From Limisphaerales bacterium (GTDB lineage: Bacteria; Verrucomicrobiota; Verrucomicrobiia; Limisphaerales; BOG-1460): 48,705 nt of DNA. Shown here piece after piece: positions 24,329-34,293 of the stretch. Position 1 is the stretch's first letter; each line of letters starts with the position of its first letter. Location of the stretch: NCBI GenBank assembly GCA_003159675.1, contig PLQC01000038.1, positions 7,759 through 56,463 on the forward strand. The letters run 5' to 3'. A model generated the notes under the pieces. The model was not told the DNA's origin. It was given only the letters and a program-made list of their open reading frames with translations, and did not search any database. The position numbers and the translations under genes were made by a program.

Positions 24329-25756
24329 ATGAACGCGAGACTCAGACCGGATTGGCACGCCAAATATGCATGGCGCGAGGTGGACCGGGTGGACCCTCCG
24401 AAGCGTCCGGCCAAAAATCGAGTCTCCGATTTTCGGGAAACGAGCCAGCCTTACGATGAAGCGACGGCGCGCGAGCAGGCCAGCCGCTGCATCCAATGTC
24501 CGAACCCGAGTTGCGTGGCCGCCTGCCCGCTGGAAACCCCGATTGTTGAACTGCTGGCGCTCGCGGCTGACGGACAGTTCAAGGAAGCAGCGCAATTACT
24601 CTTCGCAACGACCACCCTGCCTGAAATCGCCTCGCATGTCTGCCCTGGCGGACGCCGGTGCGAGGCGGCCTGCGTGTTGGAGGGCAGGGCGGAACCCGTC
24701 CCGATTCGTTCGATCACGCGGTTCCTGGTGGATTATGGCTGGAAGCACGGTCTGTCGGAGCCGCCGGTCGCGCCGTTGACGGGCCGGCGCGTGGCGGTCA
24801 TCGGTTCCGGCATCTGCGGCCTGGTCGCCGCCGATGCGCTCTCTCGCCGGGGATATGCGGTCACCGTTCTGGACTCCCGCCAGAAGCCGGGCGGCCGGAT
24901 GATGAACGGGCTGCCCGGGTTCAGGGTGGACACGAAGCTGGTCGGACGCAGGGTGGAATTGCTCGAAAGGCGGGGCGTCCGGTTCCGCATGAATGTTGTT
25001 TGCGGACGGGACGTGCATCTGCGAGATCTGCGGAGGGAGTTTGACGCGGTGTTCCTGGGATTCAATCGTTCGGATGCGGTGCCCCTGGAGGTGCCGGGGG
25101 CGGCCCTGCGGGGCGTCTTTCCGGCCGATGCGTTCGTGCGCCAATCCGGGTCCGGGGCAACTCCGGGAGAGCCGACGCCGGAGGTTCGAGGCCGGCGCGT
25201 CGTCGTGCTGGGCGGAGGCGACACCGCGATGGATGCTCTGCGCACGGCGATTCGTCGCGGAGCGCGCGAGGCGCTGTGCGTTTATCGGCGCGACGCGGCG
25301 ACCATGGCCGCGGACCGGGAGGAATACGCGAACGCTCTGGAGGAGGGGGCGCAGTTCGTGTTCCTGAGCCAGCCGGTGGCGGTGATCGGCAACAGCGCGG
25401 GCGAAGTGACGGCGGTACGCTGCAGGAACACCGAGTTGGGAGATCCCGACGTTTCGGAACAGCCCGAGGTGAAGCTCCGTGCCGACATCGAGTTCGATGT
25501 TCCGGCGGACGTGGTGTTGGTGGCCTATGGTTTCGGGCCTGCCCGGCTGCCACGTGTGGGTGATTTCGCCGAGGTGGTCGTGGATGAACGTGGCCGTATT
25601 GTCGTCGATGCCGGCCAGATGACCAACCTGCCCGGTGTTTTCGCCGGCGGCTCGATCGTGCGGGGGCCTGCGCCTCTGTCGGAGGTGGTGTGCGATGCCC
25701 GCGAGGCCGCTGCCGCCATGGACCGTTATCTGGCGGCCCGGCGCTCGAACCGCTGA
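24329..25756 (+). CDS. GltD-like NAD(P)-dependent flavoprotein oxidoreductase
   Basis: About 475 residues of the family that includes the glutamate synthase small subunit, NfnB and dihydropyrimidine dehydrogenase N-terminal parts. N-terminal Fe-S region: CIQCPNPSCVAACP and HVCPGGRRCEAACV. Then an FAD Rossmann motif (VIGSGICGLVAADAL) and an NAD(P) motif (VLGGGDTAMDALRTAIRRG), ending GVFAGGSIVRGP, typical of the family. No GltB-like partner is encoded in the window. It is convergent with the hydrogenase protease gene, 9 bases apart, so it may serve electron exchange between NAD(P)H and a hydrogenase or ferredoxin; this is inference. The start is the ATG at 24329; 22 extra upstream codons lack homology. 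Confidence 0.85.
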   Translation: MNARLRPDWHAKYAWREVDRVDPPKRPAKNRVSDFRETSQPYDEATAREQASRCIQCPNPSCVAACPLETPIVELLALAADGQFKEAAQLLFATTTLPEIASHVCPGGRRCEAACVLEGRAEPVPIRSITRFLVDYGWKHGLSEPPVAPLTGRRVAVIGSGICGLVAADALSRRGYAVTVLDSRQKPGGRMMNGLPGFRVDTKLVGRRVELLERRGVRFRMNVVCGRDVHLRDLRREFDAVFLGFNRSDAVPLEVPGAALRGVFPADAFVRQSGSGATPGEPTPEVRGRRVVVLGGGDTAMDALRTAIRRGAREALCVYRRDAATMAADREEYANALEEGAQFVFLSQPVAVIGNSAGEVTAVRCRNTELGDPDVSEQPEVKLRADIEFDVPADVVLVAYGFGPARLPRVGDFAEVVVDERGRIVVDAGQMTNLPGVFAGGSIVRGPAPLSEVVCDAREAAAAMDRYLAARRSNR

Positions 25757-25765
25757 GACGCGGAT

Positions 25766-26239
25766 TCAAACCTTTGCAACATTCCGAGCCAGGGCCTGAA
25801 TTCTTTCCGATGCCAGTTCCACGCCCTGGCGGGCGAGCGGAGAAAGCTCGTCGCCGAACTCAAACTTTTCGACAGGAATCGTCAGCCACCAGGCCGCCGG
25901 ACAATGGCCGAACACATCGCGTGCGAGGGCAAGCAGGGACTGCGGGTCGGCCGCATGGGCCATGACCTGCCCGGTTTCCGCGGGCTTCAATTCGCGCAGT
26001 TGAATTCCGGCTGTGGCGTCTGCGGCGGCATCGACAAAAACGACCCGGGTGGCGCGCGAAACCGGTTCGGCCAGTTCGGGTGTGAGTTGATGGCAGGCGA
26101 TCGAGCGGACACCGGGAAGTTTCAATCGTTCGAGAGCGGCAGCGACCCTGGGTCCGACGCCATCGTCGCAGCGAAGCTCGTTGCCATAACCGATCACGAG
26201 CAGGCCGTCGCCGTGGGCATTCTCATCGGGATTTGCCAT
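25766..26239 (-). CDS. Hydrogenase maturation protease for the Hox-type enzyme
   Basis: About 157 residues, HyaD/HoxW-type endopeptidase. Motifs: VIGYGNELRCDDGVGPRVA with the metal-binding Asp, the CHQLTPELAEP stretch and VFVDAAADATAG with the second Asp. It should cut the 25-residue tail of the HoxH-like large subunit after DPCLSCSTH. It is on the hox strand but separated from hoxH by 1.2 kb that contains a PEP-CTERM gene on the opposite strand. Start taken at 26239; an ATG six bases upstream is equally possible. Confidence 0.88.
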   Translation of the reverse strand: MANPDENAHGDGLLVIGYGNELRCDDGVGPRVAAALERLKLPGVRSIACHQLTPELAEPVSRATRVVFVDAAADATAGIQLRELKPAETGQVMAHAADPQSLLALARDVFGHCPAAWWLTIPVEKFEFGDELSPLARQGVELASERIQALARNVAKV

Positions 26240-26319
26240 GAGCAAAAGCTATGGCGGGAACGGCCTTAAAACCAGCGGGAAGGCGGAACGCTGCGCCATC
26301 ACTTGTGAATAACTTTTGC

Positions 26320-26349
26320 TTGCATTGTCCATTATGTCTGCTGTTTAAT
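26320..26349 (+). promoter_or_regulatory. Candidate promoter of the PEP-CTERM gene
   Basis: TTGCAT (26320-26325) and TTTAAT (26344-26349), spacing 18, within an AT-rich part of the 208-base gap between the protease and PEP-CTERM genes, which diverge. Moderate pattern match. Confidence 0.3.
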
Positions 26350-26453
26350 CGCCACATACCCAAAAAACCAGGTGATGGAAAACCACGCATGGCCGTACGG
26401 TTACGCTCCAAACGCAGCGTGGCTTCTCATCTCCATTAAATGAAAGGCAACCT

Positions 26454-27374
26454 ATGATCCCATTAACAAATCCTTCAGAGCAGTTACCGCAAGCATTTGC
26501 CCGCACAGCGTCAACAAAACAATTTCCCGCTAGAAAAATGAGGAGCTTTACGGTGATGGCTTTGGGCATCACGGCTCTGGTTTCAACAGGAGCGCGTGAC
26601 GGCAGGGCTGCCATTTTCACGATGGATGAGACGACGATAGCGGCCTTCGGCACAGTCAATCAAAACAATGTGCCACCGGGTAATGGTGCGCTCAGTTGCG
26701 CCCCCACGGCCACCATGAACTCGTTCACATTTCTTCAAAACGCGTATCCGACAGTCTATGGACTTGACGGAGGTGGCGCTCCCGTGTTGCAGGGAGGGCA
26801 AGGAAGCTGGCAAGCGGCAGCCGCGCTCCTGGCGGGCCCGCTGTACATGGCAACCAGTGCAACCACCGGAACAACCGAGGGGAATTGGGTCAACGGGAAG
26901 GTGAATTACCTCACGACCTATGCGCCTGGAACAACCACCTTTGCGGGGATGGATTCGGACGCGACCGTCAACCGGCCCGTGTGGGACCAGAACGCGAACC
27001 CGACGGTGAATTTCCTCCTGCAACAATTGCAAACTGGTGAAGATGTGGAACTCGGCATCGACCCAACCGGCAACGGCATCGGGCATGTGATGACCCTCAC
27101 CGGGCTCACTTGGAACGATGCGAACAACAACGGGCTATTCGACGCCGGCGACACACTGACGCTGAACACCATCGACCCTGCAAACCCGGGCGTAAACACA
27201 CCGTTGACGCTCAATCCGGGTAACGCCATGTCGATCACGGGTGCGAATTATAACACGTACCTCCTGACCGGTGCCCTGGCGGAAAGTCCGGTTCCTGAGC
27301 CGACGACTGTCAGCCTGGCGCTGCTGGGCGGGGCCGCGATTGCCTTCTTCCGCAACCGCCATACAAAGGTCTGA
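26454..27374 (+). CDS. PEP-CTERM protein with a C39-peptidase-like core
   Basis: 306 residues, predicted exported. A signal peptide lies in MRSFTVMALGITALVSTGA (from residue 29), and the C terminus is a PEP-CTERM tag: PVPEPTTVSLALLGGAAIAFF and then RNRHTKV, recognised by an exosortase. The middle resembles a papain-like/C39 peptidase: Cys in LSCAPTATMNSF, His in GHVMTLTG, Asp in NTIDP. An NDANNNGLFDAGD stretch looks like a calcium loop of the dockerin kind. Peptidase activity is inference. The ATG at 26454 has a ribosome-binding site (AAAGG); the ATG at 26538 would start at the signal peptide. It lies opposite to the hox genes and has lower GC, suggesting insertion. Confidence 0.8.
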   Translation: MIPLTNPSEQLPQAFARTASTKQFPARKMRSFTVMALGITALVSTGARDGRAAIFTMDETTIAAFGTVNQNNVPPGNGALSCAPTATMNSFTFLQNAYPTVYGLDGGGAPVLQGGQGSWQAAAALLAGPLYMATSATTGTTEGNWVNGKVNYLTTYAPGTTTFAGMDSDATVNRPVWDQNANPTVNFLLQQLQTGEDVELGIDPTGNGIGHVMTLTGLTWNDANNNGLFDAGDTLTLNTIDPANPGVNTPLTLNPGNAMSITGANYNTYLLTGALAESPVPEPTTVSLALLGGAAIAFFRNRHTKV

Positions 27375-27394
27375 CAGGAAGCTGAAAACCCACG

Positions 27395-27440
27395 GGTGAG
27401 TCGTTTCGACCCACCGCCACCTCGCAGAGTGGCGGGTTTC
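27395..27440. terminator. Hairpins between convergent PEP-CTERM and hoxH genes
   Basis: Two overlapping hairpins in the 105-base convergent gap: GGTGAGTCG-TTT-CGACCCACC (one mismatch, 27395-27415) and CCGCCAC-N8-GTGGCGG (27414-27435), followed only by GTTTC. They may be alternative folds of one bidirectional terminator, though no strong T-run is present. Confidence 0.4.
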
Positions 27441-27479
27441 ATCGATCGAAAACGTCTTTCGAGAAATCCGCCGCTCGTT

Positions 27480-28906
<1,427 letters not shown>

Positions 28907-28910
<4 letters not shown>

Positions 28911-29449
28911 CCAAATTTGATGTTCGCTCCGGTCAGTTGCGCGCTTTTGCCGGCCAGGACCTGTTCCAGGAGCAATTTGATGCGCGCGGCCGGGGGCGGG
29001 CAGCCGGGGAGGAACACCTCCACGGGCACCAACTCGTGCACCGGGGTGACGCGCGGCGTTAGCTTGGGGACAATGCCCGGCTCGAGCGGAAACTGGGGCG
29101 CGACGTCCGCGGCATCCTTGTAGGCCCGCTGCAGGACGTTCTCCGGGTCGCCCAACGGATTGCGCATGGCGGTGACGTTGCCGGTCACGGCGCAGTCGCC
29201 GAACGCGACGACGATCTTCGTGTTTTTCCGGACGCGGCGCATCATTTCCACATGGTCTTCATTGGCGATGGCGCCTTCGACGAGAACGACATCCACGTTC
29301 TCCGGGTATTCCTTGATGTCCATGACGGGGCTATAGACGATCTCGGCGGCGGCGGCGAGGTCGATGAGCCATTCGTCCAGGTCCAGGAACGACATATGAC
29401 ATCCGGAACAGCCGCCCAGCCAGACCGTAGCTACTTTCAAGCGATCCAT
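28907..29449 (-). CDS. hoxY: NAD-linked hydrogenase small subunit, HoxY-like
   Basis: 180 residues. Cluster ligands in [11 protein letters not shown] at the N terminus, in FGDCAVTGN and in [11 protein letters not shown]. This short small subunit carries only the proximal [4Fe-4S] cluster, as in HoxY, and has no twin-arginine signal, so the enzyme is cytoplasmic. The ATG at 29447-29449 lies within the end of hoxU. Homology begins at [13 protein letters not shown] although the frame extends upstream. Confidence 0.92.
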
Positions 29450-30153
29450 TGTTTTTTCTCCCGTGCGGTGACGATGAATTCGAGTTTCTGGCGATCGTGC
29501 TCCATTTCGCCGACGCTGGAGCCCCGGCTGAACAGAGCGCCTGTGGGGCAGGCGTCCACGCATTTGCCGCATGACGTGCAGGTGTCGGAACTGCCCCAGG
29601 GCTGGTTCAAATCGGAAATGATCCTGGAGTTCACGCCGCGGCCGGAGACGTTTTTGGTGCCGGCGCCTTCGATGTGCCAGCAGGCGCGGACGCAGCGGGT
29701 GCACAGAATGCAGCGGTTGTGGTCCATCCCATAGCGCGGATGTGTGTTGTCCACCTCCCATCGCGGGGAGCGATAATCGAAGCGGACGTGGTCCATCCCG
29801 TGCGTCCAGGCCAGCGTCTGCAATTCGCAATGCCCATTCGAGACGCAGACGGCGCAGACGTGGTTCCGCTCGGCAAAGAGCAGTTCGAGGATCATCCGGC
29901 GGTATTTCCGCAGGCGCTCGCTGTCCGTCGTCACCTCCATGCCCTCGGAGACCCGGGTCGTGCAGGCCGGCAGGAGTTTCGAAACGCCGGCGACTTCCAC
30001 GAGGCACAGGCGGCAGGCGCTGACGTCGTAAACGCCCTCCATATGGCAGAGCGTTGGGATTTTGATCCCGGCTTCCTCGGCGGCCTGGAGGAGCGTCGCG
30101 CCCTCGAACGCGCTGATTTGTTTACCGTCAATCGTCAGTGTCTTTGCGGCCAT
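29437..30153 (-). CDS. hoxU: Diaphorase iron-sulfur subunit, HoxU-like (NuoG N-terminal type)
   Basis: 238 residues. N-terminal [2Fe-2S] ferredoxin domain ([19 protein letters not shown], and a fourth Cys in LLPACTT), then the His-Cys3 cluster region ([13 protein letters not shown]) and two [4Fe-4S] motifs, [11 protein letters not shown] and [16 protein letters not shown]. It links the flavin subunit HoxF to HoxY. It lies 5 bases after hoxF and overlaps hoxY. Confidence 0.94.
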   Translation of the reverse strand: MAAKTLTIDGKQISAFEGATLLQAAEEAGIKIPTLCHMEGVYDVSACRLCLVEVAGVSKLLPACTTRVSEGMEVTTDSERLRKYRRMILELLFAERNHVCAVCVSNGHCELQTLAWTHGMDHVRFDYRSPRWEVDNTHPRYGMDHNRCILCTRCVRACWHIEGAGTKNVSGRGVNSRIISDLNQPWGSSDTCTSCGKCVDACPTGALFSRGSSVGEMEHDRQKLEFIVTAREKKQWIA

Positions 30154-30158
30154 AAAAG

Positions 30159-31790
30159 TTAACTGGGTGTGGCGTTCGCCTCGCCATTCGGCCCGTGAAC
30201 CTCCGGGCCGAGCAATTCGAGGTATTCGTTGCGGAAAAACCGCAGCGTGCTGAGCACGGGATTGGGCGCGGTCTGGCCGAGGCCGCAGAGGCTGGTGTTT
30301 CGGACCATGTCACACAGCTCCTCGAGCTTCCGCAAATCGACGGCGGTCGCTTTGCGCGCCAGAATCTTGCTCAACAAGTGATACATCTGCACGGTGCCCG
30401 CCCGGCATGGGACGCATTTGCCGCAGGATTCGTCCATGCAGAACTCCATGAAAAACCGGGCCACGTCCACCATCCGGGTGGTGTCGTCCATGACGATCAT
30501 TCCGCCCGAGCCCATGATGGAACCGAGCTTCGCGAGGGACTCGTAGTCCACCGGCGTGTCCAGGGATGCGGCCGGAATGCAACCCCCCGAAGGGCCGCCG
30601 GTCTGCACGGCCTTGATGCTGCCCCCGTCCGGCGCGCCACCGCCCATGTTCTCCACGATCTGGCGCAGCGAGGTGCCCATCGGAACCTCGATCAGCCCGG
30701 TATTGGTTATATTGCCCGCCAGCGCAAAAACCTTGGTGCCCTTGCTCTTCTCCGTTCCGATCGACGCGAACCAATCCGCCCCCTTGCGAACGATCGACGG
30801 GACATTGGCGAACGTCTCGACGTTGTTGATGAGCGTCGGGCAGCCCCACAATCCGCTTTCGGCTGGGAACGGCGGCCGCGGGCGCGGCGTGCCGCGTTTG
30901 CCTTCCACGGACATCATCAGGGCCGTTTCCTCACCGCAAACGAACGCGCCGGCGCCGATGCGCAGGTCAATGTTGAACGTGAACGGCGATTCGAAAATGC
31001 CGCTGCCGAGCAGGCCGCGTTCCTTCGCCTGCTTGATGGCGGTCTGGAGGCGGCTGATCGCCAGCGGATATTCGGCGCGGACATAGATGAATCCCTGGGC
31101 CGCGCCGACGGCATAGGCGGCGATGGCCATGCCTTCGAGCACGCTGTGCGGGTCGCTTTCCAGAACGCTGCGGTCCATGAAAGCGCCGGGGTCGCCTTCG
31201 TCGGCGTTACAGATGACGTATTTGTGGCTGTTTTCCGTCTTGGCCACCGTTCCCCATTTCAGGCCGGTCGGGAAGCCCGCGCCCCCGCGGCCGCGCAGGC
31301 CGCTTTTGATGATCTCATCGACGACCTCCTTCGGCGTCATTTCCCGCAGGACTTCGTGCAGGGCTTTGTAACCGTCCGCGGCGATGTAGGAATCGATGCG
31401 TTCGGGATCGACGCAACCGCTGTTGGCGAGCACGATGGAAAACTGGCCGGTGAAAAACGGGCTGTTTGGATCGCCGCGTTGGGCCTGGGTTTGGCCGCCT
31501 TTGACCGTGCCGACGACCGAAGCGGCGTCTTCCGGAGCGACTCTTTCGTAGAGGGCGCCCGCCGGATCCACCTGCACGAGCGGGCCCTGGCAGCACAATC
31601 TCATGCAACCGACCCCCCGCACTTCGACCAACTCGTCGAGGCCCGCCTCCTTGACGGCTGTTTCGAGGCCTTTCTTCACCGCTTCGGAGTTGGAGGACAT
31701 GCATCCGGCCGCCATGCAGCAGCGGATGGTGAATTTCTTGCGGGAAGCGCGCTCTTTTGTGGCAATCTCGATCAGATCGTCAATGATCAT
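30159..31790 (-). CDS. hoxF: Diaphorase flavin subunit, HoxF-like (NuoF type)
   Basis: 543 residues. An N-terminal thioredoxin-like [2Fe-2S] domain ([10 protein letters not shown] and [12 protein letters not shown]) precedes the NuoF core: [16 protein letters not shown] for [18 protein letters not shown] for [24 protein letters not shown] (patches [18 protein letters not shown]) and the [4Fe-4S] motif [13 protein letters not shown] with a fourth Cys in [12 protein letters not shown]. It oxidises or reduces NAD(H). It lacks the C-terminal double-ferredoxin domain that HydB of electron-bifurcating hydrogenases carries, which favours a plain Hox enzyme. Overlaps hoxE by 11 bases. Confidence 0.94.
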   Translation of the reverse strand: MIIDDLIEIATKERASRKKFTIRCCMAAGCMSSNSEAVKKGLETAVKEAGLDELVEVRGVGCMRLCCQGPLVQVDPAGALYERVAPEDAASVVGTVKGGQTQAQRGDPNSPFFTGQFSIVLANSGCVDPERIDSYIAADGYKALHEVLREMTPKEVVDEIIKSGLRGRGGAGFPTGLKWGTVAKTENSHKYVICNADEGDPGAFMDRSVLESDPHSVLEGMAIAAYAVGAAQGFIYVRAEYPLAISRLQTAIKQAKERGLLGSGIFESPFTFNIDLRIGAGAFVCGEETALMMSVEGKRGTPRPRPPFPAESGLWGCPTLINNVETFANVPSIVRKGADWFASIGTEKSKGTKVFALAGNITNTGLIEVPMGTSLRQIVENMGGGAPDGGSIKAVQTGGPSGGCIPAASLDTPVDYESLAKLGSIMGSGGMIVMDDTTRMVDVARFFMEFCMDESCGKCVPCRAGTVQMYHLLSKILARKATAVDLRKLEELCDMVRNTSLCGLGQTAPNPVLSTLRFFRNEYLELLGPEVHGPNGEANATPS

Positions 31791-32313
31791 GGCCGATCCA
31801 TCCTTTCAGGTGTTCGAGGGCCGATTGCGCGGTTTGCCGCGGGGTGACCGTGCCGTCGTACACCACGGCCGGGGCGATGCCGCACGCGCCGATGCAGCGC
31901 GCGGTGAGCAGGGAGAGCTGGTTGTCCCGCGTGGTTTCTCCCGCCTTGATTTTCGCCTGGTCCTCGATCGCGGCGAGCACCTTATCGGCGCCCTTGACAT
32001 AGCAGGCGGTGCCGAGGCAGACGACGCAGGTGTGGTGGCCTTTGGGTTTGAGGGTGAAGAAATGATAGAAGGTGGCCACGCCATAAACGCGGCTGGCCGG
32101 CAGCTTGAGCTTGTACCCGATGAACAGGAGCAGGTCGTCCTCCAGGTAGCCGAACAATTCCTGCGCCTTGTGCAGCACCTCGATCAGGGCGTCCTGCTTG
32201 AACTGGTGCTTTTTCATGTGCGCCTCGAGTATTTTGAAGCGCTTGTCGCCGCTGGCGTGCGCCAGGATTTCCGTCAGGCGGCTCTGCTTGGGTTTTGAAA
32301 CAGTTGCAATCAT
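31780..32313 (-). CDS. hoxE: Diaphorase subunit, HoxE-like (NuoE type)
   Basis: About 177 residues. Thioredoxin-like [2Fe-2S] protein with ligands in [13 protein letters not shown] and in CIGACGIAP. The first 60 residues form the NuoE helical domain ([15 protein letters not shown]). First gene of hoxEFUYH. I prefer the ATG at 32311-32313 (MIATVSK); starting at 32358 would add 15 basic residues without homology and would overlap a possible sigma-54 promoter (32363-32378). Confidence 0.92.
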   Translation of the reverse strand: MIATVSKPKQSRLTEILAHASGDKRFKILEAHMKKHQFKQDALIEVLHKAQELFGYLEDDLLLFIGYKLKLPASRVYGVATFYHFFTLKPKGHHTCVVCLGTACYVKGADKVLAAIEDQAKIKAGETTRDNQLSLLTARCIGACGIAPAVVYDGTVTPRQTAQSALEHLKGWIGHDH

Positions 32314-32362
32314 TTCGCTCTGGCCGGCCCTTCGCCGGCGCGTTGCGGGCATCGCCAACTCA

Positions 32363-32378
32363 TGCTGCGAAGATGCCC
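32363..32378 (-). promoter_or_regulatory. Possible sigma-54 promoter upstream of hoxE
   Basis: On the minus strand GGGCATCTTCGCAGCA has the essential GG-N10-GC spacing of -24/-12 promoters, with GGCA and GCA matching the consensus boxes but the TT of the -12 box missing. It would give a leader of about 40 bases to the hoxE ATG at 32313. It gains some interest because an NtrC-type activator is encoded upstream on the same strand. Weak evidence. Confidence 0.25.
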
Positions 32379-32391
32379 ACAGAAATGATCG

Positions 32392-32418
32392 CGGCGGAGC
32401 GCCGAAACGGCTCCGCCG
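32392..32418. terminator. Hairpin between the glycosyltransferase-like gene and hoxE
   Basis: Perfect 9-base-pair stem CGGCGGAGC / GCTCCGCCG with a 9-base loop. Only a short AT-rich stretch flanks it, with no T-run on the minus strand. It may slow or attenuate transcription coming from the upstream genes. Confidence 0.4.
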
Positions 32419-32468
32419 AAATTGTCATTTTATGAACTTCTTTTGTATTCCAGGACGAACCGGCCTCC

Positions 32469-34292
32469 TTATTGCCAGCGCTTCCAGTCGGAGAGAAACA
32501 GTTGTTCCGGCATATACCCGGTCGGCATCTGGCGGAGCGGAAAGTTCACGGGGACCTCCCTTTTCAGGATGGCATCGGTGATGAAATTGCCCCAACTGCC
32601 CTCACCGGCCCGGATCCAATCGGACACAAAGCGGCTGTCGGTCGTCTTCTGCGTGAGGTAAAGGCCGCGAATTGGCTTTTGGGAATCGCTGATCGCGGAG
32701 AAGTTCTCGCCTGAATTGGGATTGTTGGGGTTCGCCGTGGCATTCAACGTGAGCCACACGCATTGCCGGTCGCCATACCAGGCCATGGCCCACGGAATGT
32801 CGCTCATGATCAGCTCGTCCTCCTTCATCCAGGACGCCGTCTGTTGGATGAGCAGCGGATGATAAGGGGGATAGACCACGGGGGAGGTCCGGGTCGAGAG
32901 GGTGAAAAGCATCGGCAGACAGGTCAGGAGGCCGAACGCGCCGACCGCAGCCGGGCGCAACACGGGAGGCGTGAAGTTGATCTGGTCCAGCAAGGTGTAG
33001 AAGAGGCTGATCCCGTAAACCACGACGAGCGGCAGGAGCAGGACGAGCAGGTTGTCCGCATTGATTTCGGGTGAATCATCGGAGAGATGCGTTCTGCCGA
33101 GGGCCTGAACGAGGATCAACAGGCTGAGGCACAGGAGCAGGAAGCAGCGCATCCGGCGGATGGCCGGGTTGCGAAAACCCACCAGCAAACCGACCAGGAA
33201 AAAGGCGGTGATCCACCCGCCGCCCAGGCCGGGCAGGAGGTCTTTCAGCAGGGAGAGCGTGTTGGCAAACAGCTTTCCCCAAAGCACCGACAAGGGCAAC
33301 TGGAGCGTGGGAGCCAAAGAACGCTCGAGCCGGTTTCCGGGAAACAGCGGGGTGCCTTGCAGCAGATCATAGGTTGCCGTGCCGAACGGCGTCCCGCTGA
33401 GGTTCCAGTTGCGCACGATCCAGGGAGTCATCACCGCGGCAAACGCCGCGAGGGCGACCAGACAGAGGACTCCGCGCCGTGAACCCGTGAACAGGGCCAG
33501 AAAAACCAGCGTGGGGAGCAGGAGCCACCCGAACGAATACCGGGTGAGTCCTCCGAGGCCGACAAGCAGCCCGGCGACGGCCGCCAGGACGAACAATGCG
33601 CGTGACCGGCGTTCCGGCGCGCGCGTTTCGGCCTCCAACAGCGTGAGGCACCAGATCAGCCCCATGAAACAGAGGAGCAACAGCATCGTGGAAAGTCCGG
33701 AAGCGCTGAAACGCCAGAGAACGTCGCTGCCCAGCAGCAATACCACCGTGGTCCAGGCCACCCCGGGATCGAACAAGCGACGCGCCCAACCAAAGGCGAG
33801 CACCACCACCGCCCCGAACAATGCTTCGTTGAAGACGGCGATGATAAAGTCGGGTTGATATCGCCAGAACCGTCCGTCGCTGCTCCAAAACGATTTGGTT
33901 GTGGAGGCGATGAAACGGAAGGGAAGCACCTTCATCAGCCCCGCCAGCACGACCGGATAGACGGGCGGATTGGAGATGTCGGGGGGCGCCCCCCTGATTT
34001 GGGCGTCATCCGACACAGTGCCCGGTTTGAGCGCGGTGTGGTTGCTGCGGTTGGTTCCCTGGATCAAATCCATGCTGAAGGGGCGGATGAACGCGGTGGT
34101 GTAGCCCTTGCCTTCGGCGATGCGGCGTCCGAGCTGCGCGGCGTCCATGGCTTCCTGCGTTGAAAAGTTCCTGTAATCCCGCAGGTCATAAGCGATGGCC
34201 AGGAGCAACACCGCCAGCATCACGGTCAGCGCCCGGAAATAACCCTTGCCGCCGGTTCCGTGTTTATAAACCAAGTCTTGCAGAAGGGGCAT
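32469..34292 (-). CDS. Integral membrane glycosyltransferase-like protein (GT-C fold)
   Basis: 607 residues with about 11-12 membrane helices and a soluble C-terminal part of about 130 residues. The layout and motifs (early DLRDYRNFSTQEAMDAA loop with acidic residues, GKGYTTAFIRP, ISNPPVYPVVLAGL, GLGGLTRYSFGWLLLPTL) fit GT-C glycosyltransferases of the ArnT/PMT type, which use polyprenyl-phosphate sugars at the outer face of the membrane. The substrate is unknown. It starts 1 base after the response-regulator stop codon and so belongs to the two-component operon. PEP-CTERM systems often go with such enzymes; whether that applies here is speculation. Confidence 0.7.
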   Translation of the reverse strand: MPLLQDLVYKHGTGGKGYFRALTVMLAVLLLAIAYDLRDYRNFSTQEAMDAAQLGRRIAEGKGYTTAFIRPFSMDLIQGTNRSNHTALKPGTVSDDAQIRGAPPDISNPPVYPVVLAGLMKVLPFRFIASTTKSFWSSDGRFWRYQPDFIIAVFNEALFGAVVVLAFGWARRLFDPGVAWTTVVLLLGSDVLWRFSASGLSTMLLLLCFMGLIWCLTLLEAETRAPERRSRALFVLAAVAGLLVGLGGLTRYSFGWLLLPTLVFLALFTGSRRGVLCLVALAAFAAVMTPWIVRNWNLSGTPFGTATYDLLQGTPLFPGNRLERSLAPTLQLPLSVLWGKLFANTLSLLKDLLPGLGGGWITAFFLVGLLVGFRNPAIRRMRCFLLLCLSLLILVQALGRTHLSDDSPEINADNLLVLLLPLVVVYGISLFYTLLDQINFTPPVLRPAAVGAFGLLTCLPMLFTLSTRTSPVVYPPYHPLLIQQTASWMKEDELIMSDIPWAMAWYGDRQCVWLTLNATANPNNPNSGENFSAISDSQKPIRGLYLTQKTTDSRFVSDWIRAGEGSWGNFITDAILKREVPVNFPLRQMPTGYMPEQLFLSDWKRWQ

Positions 34293-34293
34293 A

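Noticed and set aside
30195-31847. 550-codon open frame antisense to hoxF
   Set aside because: Same reason: low-complexity Arg/Ala/His composition and no domain; hoxF on the other strand is certain.
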